This document shows positions 1 through 5,252 of a stretch of 5,395 nt of DNA, piece by piece. The stretch is from Oscillospiraceae bacterium. GTDB lineage: Bacteria > Bacillota > Clostridia > Oscillospirales > Acutalibacteraceae. Position 1 is the first letter of the stretch. The number at the start of each line of letters is the position of its first letter. The position numbers and the translations under genes were made by a program. The stretch spans positions 781 to 6,175 of the forward strand of contig JAJXDX010000133.1 of the NCBI GenBank assembly GCA_021640185.1. The letters are read 5' to 3'. The notes under the pieces are model-generated. The model was not told the DNA's origin. It worked only from the letters and a program-made list of their open reading frames with translations, and did not search any database.

Positions 1-20
1 TTTCTGCTGACCCATTGGAT

Positions 21-65
21 GAACAAAACAAGAACGGCACCGCTTTTGCGGTGCCGTTCTTGTTT
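21..65 (-). terminator. Rho-independent terminator of the tRNA-Arg gene
   Basis: Bases 26-43 and 48-65 form a perfect 18-bp inverted repeat with a four-base loop (tttt). Read on the minus strand, the hairpin is followed by TTTTGTTC (28 down to 21), a typical intrinsic terminator. The stem begins at the last A of the encoded CCA of the tRNA, so there is no spacer between the mature 3' end and the terminator; processing must cut at or inside the stem base. On the plus strand the stem is followed only by a short T run, so it could act weakly in that direction too. Confidence 0.9.
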
Positions 66-141
66 GGCGCGCCCGAAGGGATTCGAACCCCCGACCTTTT
101 GATTCGTAGTCAAACACTCTATCCAGCTGAGCTACGAGCGC
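65..141 (-). tRNA. tRNA-Arg with anticodon ACG, CCA encoded
   Basis: The reverse complement folds as a full cloverleaf of 77 nt including CCA. The acceptor arms are GCGCTCG (141-135) and CGGGCGC (75-69), with one G-T pair. The anticodon stem is TTTGA/TCAAA around the loop CTACGAA, giving anticodon ACG (107-105). The T arm is GGGGG-TTCGAAT-CCCTT, including one G-T pair. The discriminator base is G (68) and the CCA is genomically encoded (67-65). ACG, read as ICG after TadA editing, decodes CGU, CGC and CGA. The gene is a single tRNA unit with its own promoter (190-218) and terminator (21-65). Confidence 0.97.
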
Positions 142-306
142 AGGTGTCTATCGACGACCCGTTGCCTGCCATCGCCGACAACGTTTGCTATTATACCGCC
201 AAATGCGGAGAATGTCAAGAGGAAATTTTCGATCCGGCAAACTTTTTTCTGCCGTTCATCATCTGCCGCCGATCGTTCGGCATCCGCCGCACCCGTACCG
301 CGGCGG
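142..306. other. Intergenic region between GT2-GtrA gene and tRNA-Arg
   Basis: This 165-base gap holds the tRNA promoter (190-218). I see no clear intrinsic terminator for the upstream glycosyltransferase gene. The 7-bp inverted repeat CCGCCGC/GCGGCGG just after its stop codon is not followed by a T run on the minus strand. A second small hairpin (CGGCA/TGCCG, about 234-253) carries its homopolymer in the loop rather than after the stem. Read-through toward the tRNA is therefore possible. No convincing ORF is present. Confidence 0.5.
190..218 (-). promoter_or_regulatory. Consensus sigma-A promoter for tRNA-Arg
   Basis: On the minus strand, TTGACA (218-213) and TATAAT (195-190) are separated by exactly 17 bases. 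Both hexamers are perfect matches to the housekeeping consensus. Transcription would begin near base 183, giving a 5' leader of about 40 bases before the tRNA at 141. An exact consensus promoter fits a strongly expressed stable RNA. Confidence 0.93.
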
Positions 307-1380
307 TCAGCCCCGCGCGCGGAAAACGAAGGCGTCCTGTATGCGGTAGCTGACGAAGAACAGCAGCGTATCGACCACCGCCTTGACGATCACCTTCGGT
401 ATGGGCAGCAGCGTACAGAAAAGCCACACCAGCAGGGCAGAAACGTTCATCTGCGCCACGCACAGCAGCGCGTACCGCCACAGCGAGCCGCCGATCCGCT
501 CCTTGCGGCGGAACACGGCCAACCGGTTGAGCGTGTAATTGAACGCGGCCGAAAGCACGCGCGATGCCACGGTGGCCAAAAAGACCGCCGCGATGAGCGG
601 CTGCGTGACGAACACGACGCGCGCAAACAAAGCAAACAGCGCAAGATCCGCCGCCGCGGACAGCAGACTGCTGCCCGCGAAGCGGAAAAACTGCCGCAGG
701 ATCGGCAGATAGATGCGCACGCTGTCACGGATCGGACGGAAATGGCTGCTCTCGTTGCCGTCGATGTAGATCGTGCCGATCGGCAGCTCACCGATCGGGA
801 TCTGCCGCTCGCCCAATGTCAGCAGGACGTTCGTTTCGTACTCGAAGCGCTCGCCGGGCACATCGCCCAGCATCGGCAGCATCGCGCGCGGAAAGCCGCG
901 CAGGCCGGTCTGGCTGTCGCTGACCCGCACGCCGCAGAACAGCCGCAGCACAAGGCAGGTGGTGCGGTTGCCGAAACGGCTGCGCCCCGGCACGTGGGGA
1001 TCCGAAAAATCGCGCACGCCCAGATAGGCACGGGTATCGTCCGTCAGCAGCGCCTGCGCGACGCGGCGCACGTCGTCCGCGGCGTGCTGCCCGTCGCCAT
1101 CCACGGTCACGACGCCGCGGCATTCCGGCCGCTCGGCCAAAATGAACGCGGACCCGGTCTTGAGCGCGCGACCCTTGCCGCGGTTGACCGGATGGGTCAG
1201 CACCGTCACCTGCGGCCGCGCCGCCAAGGCATCGAACACCGGACGGTGCGCGGCATCGCTGCCGTCATCGACCAGCACGATATCCGAAAAGCCGACCCCG
1301 ATCAGCGACGAAACGACCCCGGCAAGCTTTTCGTCCGGGTCGAGCGACGGGATCAGCACCGTGACCGCCGACAGTTCCAT
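307..1380 (-). CDS. Fused family 2 glycosyltransferase / GtrA-like membrane protein
   Basis: The product is 357 aa with two domains. Residues about 5-215 form a GT2 domain of the polyprenyl-phosphate glycosyltransferase (DPM1/GtrB-like) type: VLVDDGS near 35-41, NRGKGRALKTG at 66-76, the metal/nucleotide-sugar motif VDGDGQH at 93-99, SQTGLRGF at 156-163 and FEYETNVL at 179-186. Residues about 230-353 form a GtrA domain with roughly four hydrophobic helices and the typical motifs RFAGSS, FNYTLNRLAVF (280-290) and a closing YRIQDAFVF. In such fusions the GT2 half is expected to load a sugar onto a lipid-phosphate carrier and the GtrA half to help move it across the membrane for decoration of wall or surface polymers; donor and acceptor are unknown here. 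An upstream in-frame ATG at 1473 is rejected, because the ATG at 1380 has an ideal AGGAGGG site 7 bases away (1394-1388) and the codons upstream of it cover the promoter. The gene is a separate unit from the serpin gene. Confidence 0.9.
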   Translation of the reverse strand: MELSAVTVLIPSLDPDEKLAGVVSSLIGVGFSDIVLVDDGSDAAHRPVFDALAARPQVTVLTHPVNRGKGRALKTGSAFILAERPECRGVVTVDGDGQHAADDVRRVAQALLTDDTRAYLGVRDFSDPHVPGRSRFGNRTTCLVLRLFCGVRVSDSQTGLRGFPRAMLPMLGDVPGERFEYETNVLLTLGERQIPIGELPIGTIYIDGNESSHFRPIRDSVRIYLPILRQFFRFAGSSLLSAAADLALFALFARVVFVTQPLIAAVFLATVASRVLSAAFNYTLNRLAVFRRKERIGGSLWRYALLCVAQMNVSALLVWLFCTLLPIPKVIVKAVVDTLLFFVSYRIQDAFVFRARG

Positions 1381-1401
1381 GCGTTTTCCCTCCTGCAAGA
1401 G

Positions 1402-1433
1402 CGAACTGCCGGACAGCTCTGCCCGGCAGTTCG
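1402..1433. promoter_or_regulatory. Dyad over the start site of the GT2-GtrA promoter
   Basis: Arms 1402-1412 and 1423-1433 are perfect 11-bp inverted repeats. The ten bases between continue the symmetry (cag/ctg) with only one mismatched pair before a two-base centre. The dyad begins one base after the TATAAT box on the minus strand, so it spans the expected start site (near 1428) and ends 8 bases before the ribosome binding site. It is not a terminator, since no T run follows on either strand. It could be a repressor operator or a hairpin capping the 5' end of the mRNA. Confidence 0.6.
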
Positions 1434-1434
1434 T

Positions 1435-1463
1435 ATTATACCAGATATATCCCTCCGGCGCAA
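1435..1463 (-). promoter_or_regulatory. Extended -10 sigma-A promoter of the GT2-GtrA gene
   Basis: On the minus strand, TTGCGC (1463-1458) is followed after 17 bases by TATAAT (1440-1435), preceded by TGG, giving an extended -10 (TGNTATAAT). The whole promoter lies between the serpin stop codon at 1470 and the glycosyltransferase start at 1380, so the latter can be transcribed independently of the sigma/serpin unit. Confidence 0.85.
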
Positions 1464-1469
1464 CCCCCG

Positions 1470-3062
1470 TCACGGGTGTGCGACGACCCCGGCGAACAGC
1501 AGCGTATCCCCCGGCCCGGTGACGAGGAACATGAACGGCCGATCGAACCGCAGCGTGAGCGGGTCGGCCTTCGGCGGCATGGCGTTGCCGGCCGTGGCTA
1601 CCGTGAAGGCAGCCGCCTCGCAGCCCTTCTCATCCACCGTGACGCGGCACGCGTGCCGCGCCTCGCTGACGTAGGCGGTGTCATCCGTCAGCAGCGCAGA
1701 CAGATCCGCCTTGCCGCCCGCGAACACATCGGTCACGCCCAGCCGCTGCAGCACGGGGATCAGATCGGTATCGCCCGTCACGTCAAAACGGGGCAGCTGC
1801 ACCGTCAGCCGATATCTGCCGATCTTCTCCTTTCTCTGCTTCGTCAGCAGCGAGAGCAGCTCGCCGCCGTCGATCAGCTCCGCCGTGCCGACGCCCTCAT
1901 CCGGCAGCACGACCCACATCCCGAAGGGCGTATCGGAAGAAAACGGCAGGTAGACCGCGCTCATCCGATCGCCGACATACGCCTCACCGATCGACCGGGA
2001 AAGCTCCATCATCTGCACCGTCGTGTCGCCGTCCGGCGCATGGAACGCGGCCGGCTTCGTCAGGGAAGGCGGGAACCGATCTGCCCATTCGGCGCGAAAC
2101 CAGATCGTCCCGAGCAAGACCATCAGCGTGTTCGCGTTCGTTTTGAACTGCCGCGCCTGCTCGTCGAGCAGACCGCCGGTCTGCCGACCGATCCAGTCGT
2201 GTATGGCGGCATCGTACCCCGACGTGCCCACCTTGCCCGAAAAGGACGAGGCATGATAGCGCCGTGCCAGCGTATCGACCGTTTCGTGCCGATACGCCGC
2301 CGCATCAGACAGCCACAGCGACGCGGCCAGCCGCGACATCGTCAGCCCGTCGTCCAGATAGTTCGCGTTCCACAGCGCGTCCGCCTTCGTGCGCAGGGCC
2401 GCGGTGTCCCGCACGCCCAGCAGCGAGAGGATCTGCTTTTGCGTGTTCCCGGCCGTGCATTCGGCCAGCATCGACAGGGTAAGATAGATGTTCAGCGGCG
2501 AACAGGCACGGTCGTCCGCTTTGCCGTCATCCGTGATCAGCAGCCGGCCCAGCAGCTGCTGATACACCTTCTGCATCCCGGCCCCCTGCCCCTGCAGCAT
2601 GGCTGCCTGCGCCTCTGCGGCATCTATCCTCTTCCGGCGCTGCTCGTATGTTTCGTCCTCGTCGTACTGCGGCATCGTGGGGTAGCTGGCTTCGGCCAGC
2701 GCTTTTGCCTCGCCCTCGATCACCTGCGGTGGCGTCGGCGAGGTCGGTGCGGCCGACGGCTCCGGCGTATCGGACACGCCCTCGATCACCTGCGGCGGCA
2801 TCGGCGAGGTCGGTGCGGCCGACGGCTCCGGCGTATCGGACACGCCCGACGCGGTGGGATCCGTCGCAGGCAGATGCCGCCCGAACAGCGGCACGGCGAC
2901 GGCCACACCGGCCGCCACGCACACGCACGCCGCCGCCGCGATCAGCCGCTGCCGCAGACGCTTGCGGCGGCGCTCCTCTCCGGCGGCACGCGCGCGCTGC
3001 GTTTCCTCCAGCAACTCGTCGCTCAGCCCGCCGACGGCGTCATCGATATCCTGTGCTTTCAT
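1470..3062 (-). CDS. Membrane-anchored serpin with anti-sigma-like N-terminus
   Basis: The product is 530 aa. Residues 1-39 are a charged tail (MKAQDIDDAVGGLSDELLEE, then RRRKRLRQR) of the kind seen on anti-sigma-like proteins encoded beside ECF sigma genes in Clostridia. Residues 40-60 are one Ala/Val-rich membrane helix; the basic flank puts the N-terminus inside. Residues 73-116 are a Pro/Ser/Thr linker made of two 22-residue repeats. Residues about 165-530 are a full serpin: SPLNIYLTLSMLAE (188-201), IWFRAEWADRF (320-330), reactive-loop hinge VDEKGCEAAAF (476-486) and the family signature LRFDRPFMFLV (504-514), closing with LLFAGVV. The Ala-rich hinge fits an inhibitory serpin, which traps a serine or cysteine protease covalently after its loop is cut. 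Four cysteines lie outside the membrane (187, 202, 472, 481); position P14, usually Thr or Ser, is Cys481. The start overlaps the sigma-factor stop (ATGA), with AAGGAG 8-9 bases upstream. The serpin call is firm; the anti-sigma role is inference. Confidence 0.92.
   Translation of the reverse strand: MKAQDIDDAVGGLSDELLEETQRARAAGEERRRKRLRQRLIAAAACVCVAAGVAVAVPLFGRHLPATDPTASGVSDTPEPSAAPTSPMPPQVIEGVSDTPEPSAAPTSPTPPQVIEGEAKALAEASYPTMPQYDEDETYEQRRKRIDAAEAQAAMLQGQGAGMQKVYQQLLGRLLITDDGKADDRACSPLNIYLTLSMLAECTAGNTQKQILSLLGVRDTAALRTKADALWNANYLDDGLTMSRLAASLWLSDAAAYRHETVDTLARRYHASSFSGKVGTSGYDAAIHDWIGRQTGGLLDEQARQFKTNANTLMVLLGTIWFRAEWADRFPPSLTKPAAFHAPDGDTTVQMMELSRSIGEAYVGDRMSAVYLPFSSDTPFGMWVVLPDEGVGTAELIDGGELLSLLTKQRKEKIGRYRLTVQLPRFDVTGDTDLIPVLQRLGVTDVFAGGKADLSALLTDDTAYVSEARHACRVTVDEKGCEAAAFTVATAGNAMPPKADPLTLRFDRPFMFLVTGPGDTLLFAGVVAHP
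2711..2842 (-). repeat. Tandem 66-bp in-frame duplication in serpin linker
   Basis: Two adjacent 66-bp units, 2711-2776 and 2777-2842, differ at two bases (2730/2796 and 2734/2800), followed by a five-base start of a third copy (cgccc, 2843-2847). Each unit encodes the same 22 residues (GVSDTPEPSAAPTSP-M/T-PPQVIE); one change is silent, the other swaps Met and Thr. The near identity at DNA level points to a recent duplication. Gain or loss of units would keep the frame and alter only the distance between membrane and serpin domain. Confidence 0.93.
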
Positions 3063-3637
3063 CCGATCAGCTCCTTTTGCTCCAATTCTTCGCGGAGGGC
3101 GCGGCGCACACGGTACAGTGCGGTCTTGAGCTGCCCTTCGGTCATGCCCAGCCGCTCGGCCACCGTACGCACGGGTTCAAGGAAGAAATAACGGCTGACG
3201 AACGCCTGCCGCAGCGGCGGCGTGAGGGTGCGGAGGAACCGCTCGATCTCGGCGGTCAGCTGGCGCGTTTCGGCCAAACGGTACGGCTCGTTTTCGTCCG
3301 GGACGCACTCGGCCAGTTCCTCCAAACAGAGCGCGTAGCTCTCCCCCGCCCGTTTCTGCGCCGCTTTGCGGCGCAGCCGGTCGACCGCCGTCTGCCGGAC
3401 GAGCCGCAGCAGGTATCCGCCCAAAAACGCGGGGCGCTGCGGCGGGATGGAGCGCCATGCCGCCAGATAGGTGTCGTTGACTGCCTCGTCGCTGTCGCCG
3501 CGGTCGCCCAGCATCCGGCAGGCGGTCAAGAACAGCATACGTCCGTAGTACGCGTCCGTTTCACGGATCGCACGCTCATCCCGCTGCCAAAAAAGCGCCA
3601 CGATCATGCCGTCGCGCGCCCGCTCCTCATCCGTCAT
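3059..3637 (-). CDS. ECF-type sigma-70 family RNA polymerase sigma factor
   Basis: The product is 192 aa, a usual length for an extracytoplasmic-function sigma factor, with regions 2 and 4 only. Region 2 covers about 22-92: the core-binding helix includes DSDEAVNDTYLAAWRSI (48-64), and the -10-recognition part GGYLLRLVRQTAVDRLRRK runs 73-91. Region 4 covers about 138-185: LTPPLRQAFVSRYFF followed by the helix-turn-helix TVAERLGMTEGQLKTALYRV (158-177). The start at 3637 has a purine-rich GGGGGAG site 5 bases upstream; the in-frame Met11 is a less likely alternative. The stop codon overlaps the serpin gene start by 4 bases, so the two are translationally coupled, the standard order of an ECF sigma gene followed by its anti-sigma. 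ECF factors often activate their own promoter, but none matching a known ECF consensus is clear in 3638-3714. Target genes are unknown. Confidence 0.93.
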   Translation of the reverse strand: MTDEERARDGMIVALFWQRDERAIRETDAYYGRMLFLTACRMLGDRGDSDEAVNDTYLAAWRSIPPQRPAFLGGYLLRLVRQTAVDRLRRKAAQKRAGESYALCLEELAECVPDENEPYRLAETRQLTAEIERFLRTLTPPLRQAFVSRYFFLEPVRTVAERLGMTEGQLKTALYRVRRALREELEQKELIG

Positions 3638-3679
3638 CCGCTCTCCCCCGTTTCCTTGCCCTCTCGCCCCTATTCCCGC

Positions 3680-3708
3680 AAAAAAAGCCGATCGGTCACG
3701 AGCTTTTT
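3680..3708 (-). terminator. Possible second terminator before the sigma gene
   Basis: A 7-bp inverted repeat (AAAAAGC at 3708-3702, GCTTTTT at 3688-3682 on the minus strand) encloses a 13-base loop and ends in a run of seven T (3686-3680). It lies directly after the strong terminator at 3715-3758, so the two may act in tandem. The stem has only two G-C pairs and is weak. The A and T tracts may instead belong to the sigma gene promoter region. Confidence 0.35.
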
Positions 3709-3714
3709 GGGGAC

Positions 3715-3758
3715 AAAAACGGCCGCCGCCGGAGCAGACCGCTCCGTCGACGGCCGTT
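3715..3758 (-). terminator. Rho-independent terminator of the DUF4349 operon
   Basis: On the minus strand, two 18-base arms (3758-3741 and 3735-3718) pair at 17 of 18 positions, including one G-T pair, around the five-base loop GGTCT. The run of T at 3719-3715 follows at once. The hairpin starts 26 bases after the TAA stop of the DUF4349 gene and separates that operon from the sigma/serpin unit. Confidence 0.93.
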
Positions 3759-3784
3759 GGCCGAGGTTTTGCTGTTTTGCGGCA

Positions 3785-4723
3785 TTACGTCCCGTTTCCG
3801 GGCGTGCCGCCGTTTTGCGGCGGCTGTCCGGCCGTCTGTGCATAGTACGCCTGCCGCGCTTCGCGCAGACGCTTGGCCTCGCGGCGGCGCTTGCGCGTCG
3901 CCAGCAGAACGATCGCGATCACGACCGCGACGAACAGCAGCAGCGGCAGCATCCACACCAGCGCCACGAAAATATCGCCGACCACCTCTACCGCGTTTTT
4001 GAACGTACCGGTCAGCGCATCCAGCAGCCGCGCACCATAGGACTGATGTGCCGCGCTGGTCAGCCCGATCTGATCGAGACTGACCGTGACGGTCGCCATG
4101 CTGACCTGACTGTCGTAGCGTTTGAGCTGCCCGGTCAGGCTGTCCAAGCTCCCCTGCACGTCCGCCAGCGCCTTTTCCAGCTCCAGCAATTCGCTGAGCG
4201 AAGAAGCCTTGTCGATCAGTTCCAGCAGCCGGTCGCGCTGCGCGGTCAACGCCTTGACGCGCGCGTCGACGTCGTAGTATTCGTCGGTGATGTCCTTCTC
4301 GTTATGCGTGCGGTACAGCACGTTGCCGATCTGCCCCAGCCCGTCCGCGAAGCCGCCCAGCTTCGCCACCGGGATCCTGAGGGTATATTCGGCGCTGCCG
4401 CGGCCGCTGTCGGTGCCGCTGATGCGGCTGCTCTCGATATAGCCGCCGTTGTCCTTCGCCAGCCGCTCCAGCGCAGCAGCGGCAGCCGCGGCGTCCTTGA
4501 CCTCGATGTTATACGTCGCGGTCACGATCACCTTGCGCGTTTCGGCGACCGAGCCGTCCGTCCCCGGCGTCGCTTCGTCGCTTTGTTCACCACGGTACGC
4601 CGAGCCGTTCCCCGTGCCTGCCTTGTTGCCGCTCTCCGGCGCGGCCTTGCCGCAGCCGGAAAGCAGGATCAGCCCCGCACAAAACAGCGCGATCAGGGCA
4701 AGGATGCGTCTTTTTTTGTTCAT
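3785..4723 (-). CDS. DUF4349 domain lipoprotein
   Basis: The product is 312 aa. The N-terminus MNKKRRILALIALF is a lipoprotein signal with lipobox LSGC, so Cys24 would be lipidated and the protein held on the outer face of the membrane. After a Gly/Ser/Thr-rich linker (25-60), residues about 63-217 match DUF4349: VIVTATYNIEVKD, GGYIESSR (93-100), the strand segment YTLRIPVAKLGGF, then ITDEYYDVDARVKAL (145-159) leading into a long coiled coil (about 150-207) and the strand MATVTVSL. Residues about 250-275 are a membrane helix (LVWMLPLLLFVAVVIAIVLL) followed by a basic cytoplasmic tail and a Gly/Pro/Gln-rich end. DUF4349 proteins are common in Gram-positives; their function is not established. 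The start at 4723 has AAGGAG about 7 bases upstream. It lies 25 bases after the gene at 4749-5192, probably co-transcribed from the promoter at 5224-5252. Confidence 0.9.
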   Translation of the reverse strand: MNKKRRILALIALFCAGLILLSGCGKAAPESGNKAGTGNGSAYRGEQSDEATPGTDGSVAETRKVIVTATYNIEVKDAAAAAAALERLAKDNGGYIESSRISGTDSGRGSAEYTLRIPVAKLGGFADGLGQIGNVLYRTHNEKDITDEYYDVDARVKALTAQRDRLLELIDKASSLSELLELEKALADVQGSLDSLTGQLKRYDSQVSMATVTVSLDQIGLTSAAHQSYGARLLDALTGTFKNAVEVVGDIFVALVWMLPLLLFVAVVIAIVLLATRKRRREAKRLREARQAYYAQTAGQPPQNGGTPGNGT

Positions 4724-4748
4724 CTCGTTCTCCTTTTGCCGTTTCCGG

Positions 4749-5192
4749 TCAGCTGCGCACTGTGGCAGGGAACACCTTCACCTCGCCGAACGCCGTCGCC
4801 CGATAGATCCCGTCGCTCTCCTGCGCATCGCCCCAAAAGTCACACACGACCAGCGAGCCGACCGTGATCTCGTCCGGGGCGCAGCGCTCGCCGTCGATCG
4901 TACACACCGCAGCGGTGCGCGGGATCGTCAGCTCGTAGCGGATGTCGCCGACCTTGCTGATGACCGACAGCTCGGCGATGCGCCCATCCGCATCGACGCG
5001 CACCTGCTGCACCGTGCCGGACAGATCCACCGTCCCGCCGCCGGACGGCCAAAACAGCAGCGCCGCCCCGCACAGCAGCACGGCAGCGACCGCCGCACAG
5101 GCCGCGCGCACCGCGCCGCGCCGGCGCGCCCGCCGCATACAGTGCCGAACGGCCTCCTGTGACGTGATCCCCGCCTGTCTGATCTCGGTCAT
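4749..5192 (-). CDS. Small single-pass membrane protein, function unknown
   Basis: The product is 147 aa from the start chosen here. A basic cytoplasmic segment with MRRARRRGAVR (19-29) precedes one membrane helix (about 30-48, ending LLFWP). The outer domain (about 50-147) is beta-rich: LSGTVQQVRVDADGRI, ISKVGDIRYELTIPRTAAV, then VGSLVVCDFWGDA and a closing ATAFGEVKVF. It contains three cysteines (97, 104, 117). The pattern resembles small OB- or DUF3221-like extracytoplasmic domains, but I do not recognise a family. A longer reading from ATG at 5228 is rejected because that ATG overlaps the -10 box of the promoter at 5224-5252. The internal ATG at 5192 falls about 25 bases into the transcript, though its ribosome binding site is imperfect (GGGTG 6 bases away; AAAGGA at about 15 bases). 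It leads an operon with the DUF4349 gene. Confidence 0.75.
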   Translation of the reverse strand: MTEIRQAGITSQEAVRHCMRRARRRGAVRAACAAVAAVLLCGAALLFWPSGGGTVDLSGTVQQVRVDADGRIAELSVISKVGDIRYELTIPRTAAVCTIDGERCAPDEITVGSLVVCDFWGDAQESDGIYRATAFGEVKVFPATVRS

Positions 5193-5223
5193 GCAAAACA
5201 CCCGCTTTCCTTTTTCTGTCTTC

Positions 5224-5252
5224 ATCATAGCATATCAAAAAGGGAAGTGCAA
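5224..5252 (-). promoter_or_regulatory. Sigma-A promoter of the membrane protein / DUF4349 operon
   Basis: On the minus strand, TTGCAC (5252-5247) and TATGAT (5229-5224) are separated by 17 bases. Each hexamer matches the consensus at four or five of six positions, and the flank upstream of the -35 is AT-rich. The predicted start site near 5217 excludes the ATG codons at 5228 and 5225 as translation starts and supports the start at 5192. Confidence 0.8.

Noticed and set aside
15..353. Plus-strand 112-residue frame including a PEGIRTPDLLIRS-like string
   Set aside because: This string is the well-known false translation of the antisense of a tRNA T arm and anticodon region; the frame lies over tRNA-Arg, its terminator and promoter.
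1402..1433. The inverted repeat as a terminator of the sigma/serpin unit
   Set aside because: No T run follows the stem on the minus strand, and the repeat lies downstream of a -10 box at exactly the start-site position.
1381..1473. Longer start (ATG 1473) for the glycosyltransferase
   Set aside because: The extra 31 residues would be encoded across the promoter and dyad, while ATG 1380 has an ideal ribosome binding site and the GT2 fold begins right after it.
742..1674. Plus-strand 310-residue open frame
   Set aside because: It is antisense to the glycosyltransferase gene and its promoter, with no recognisable motif.
2711..2842. The two direct repeats as a CRISPR or mobile-element remnant
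   Set aside because: The units abut without spacers, are in frame, and encode a repeated linker peptide inside an intact gene.
1476..3191. Plus-strand 571-residue open frame opposite the serpin gene
   Set aside because: It is antisense to a clear serpin, is extremely Arg/Gln/His-rich without domain motifs, and arises from GC-rich codon use. It has no good ribosome binding site.
2648..4867. Plus-strand 739-residue open frame crossing three genes
   Set aside because: It runs antisense through the serpin, sigma and DUF4349 genes and through an obvious terminator; its composition is low-complexity Arg/Ala/Pro. It is a shadow of GC-rich coding sequence.
4449..5162. Plus-strand 237-residue open frame
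   Set aside because: It covers the DUF4349 start and the small membrane protein in antisense; its Arg/His-rich content shows no family motif.
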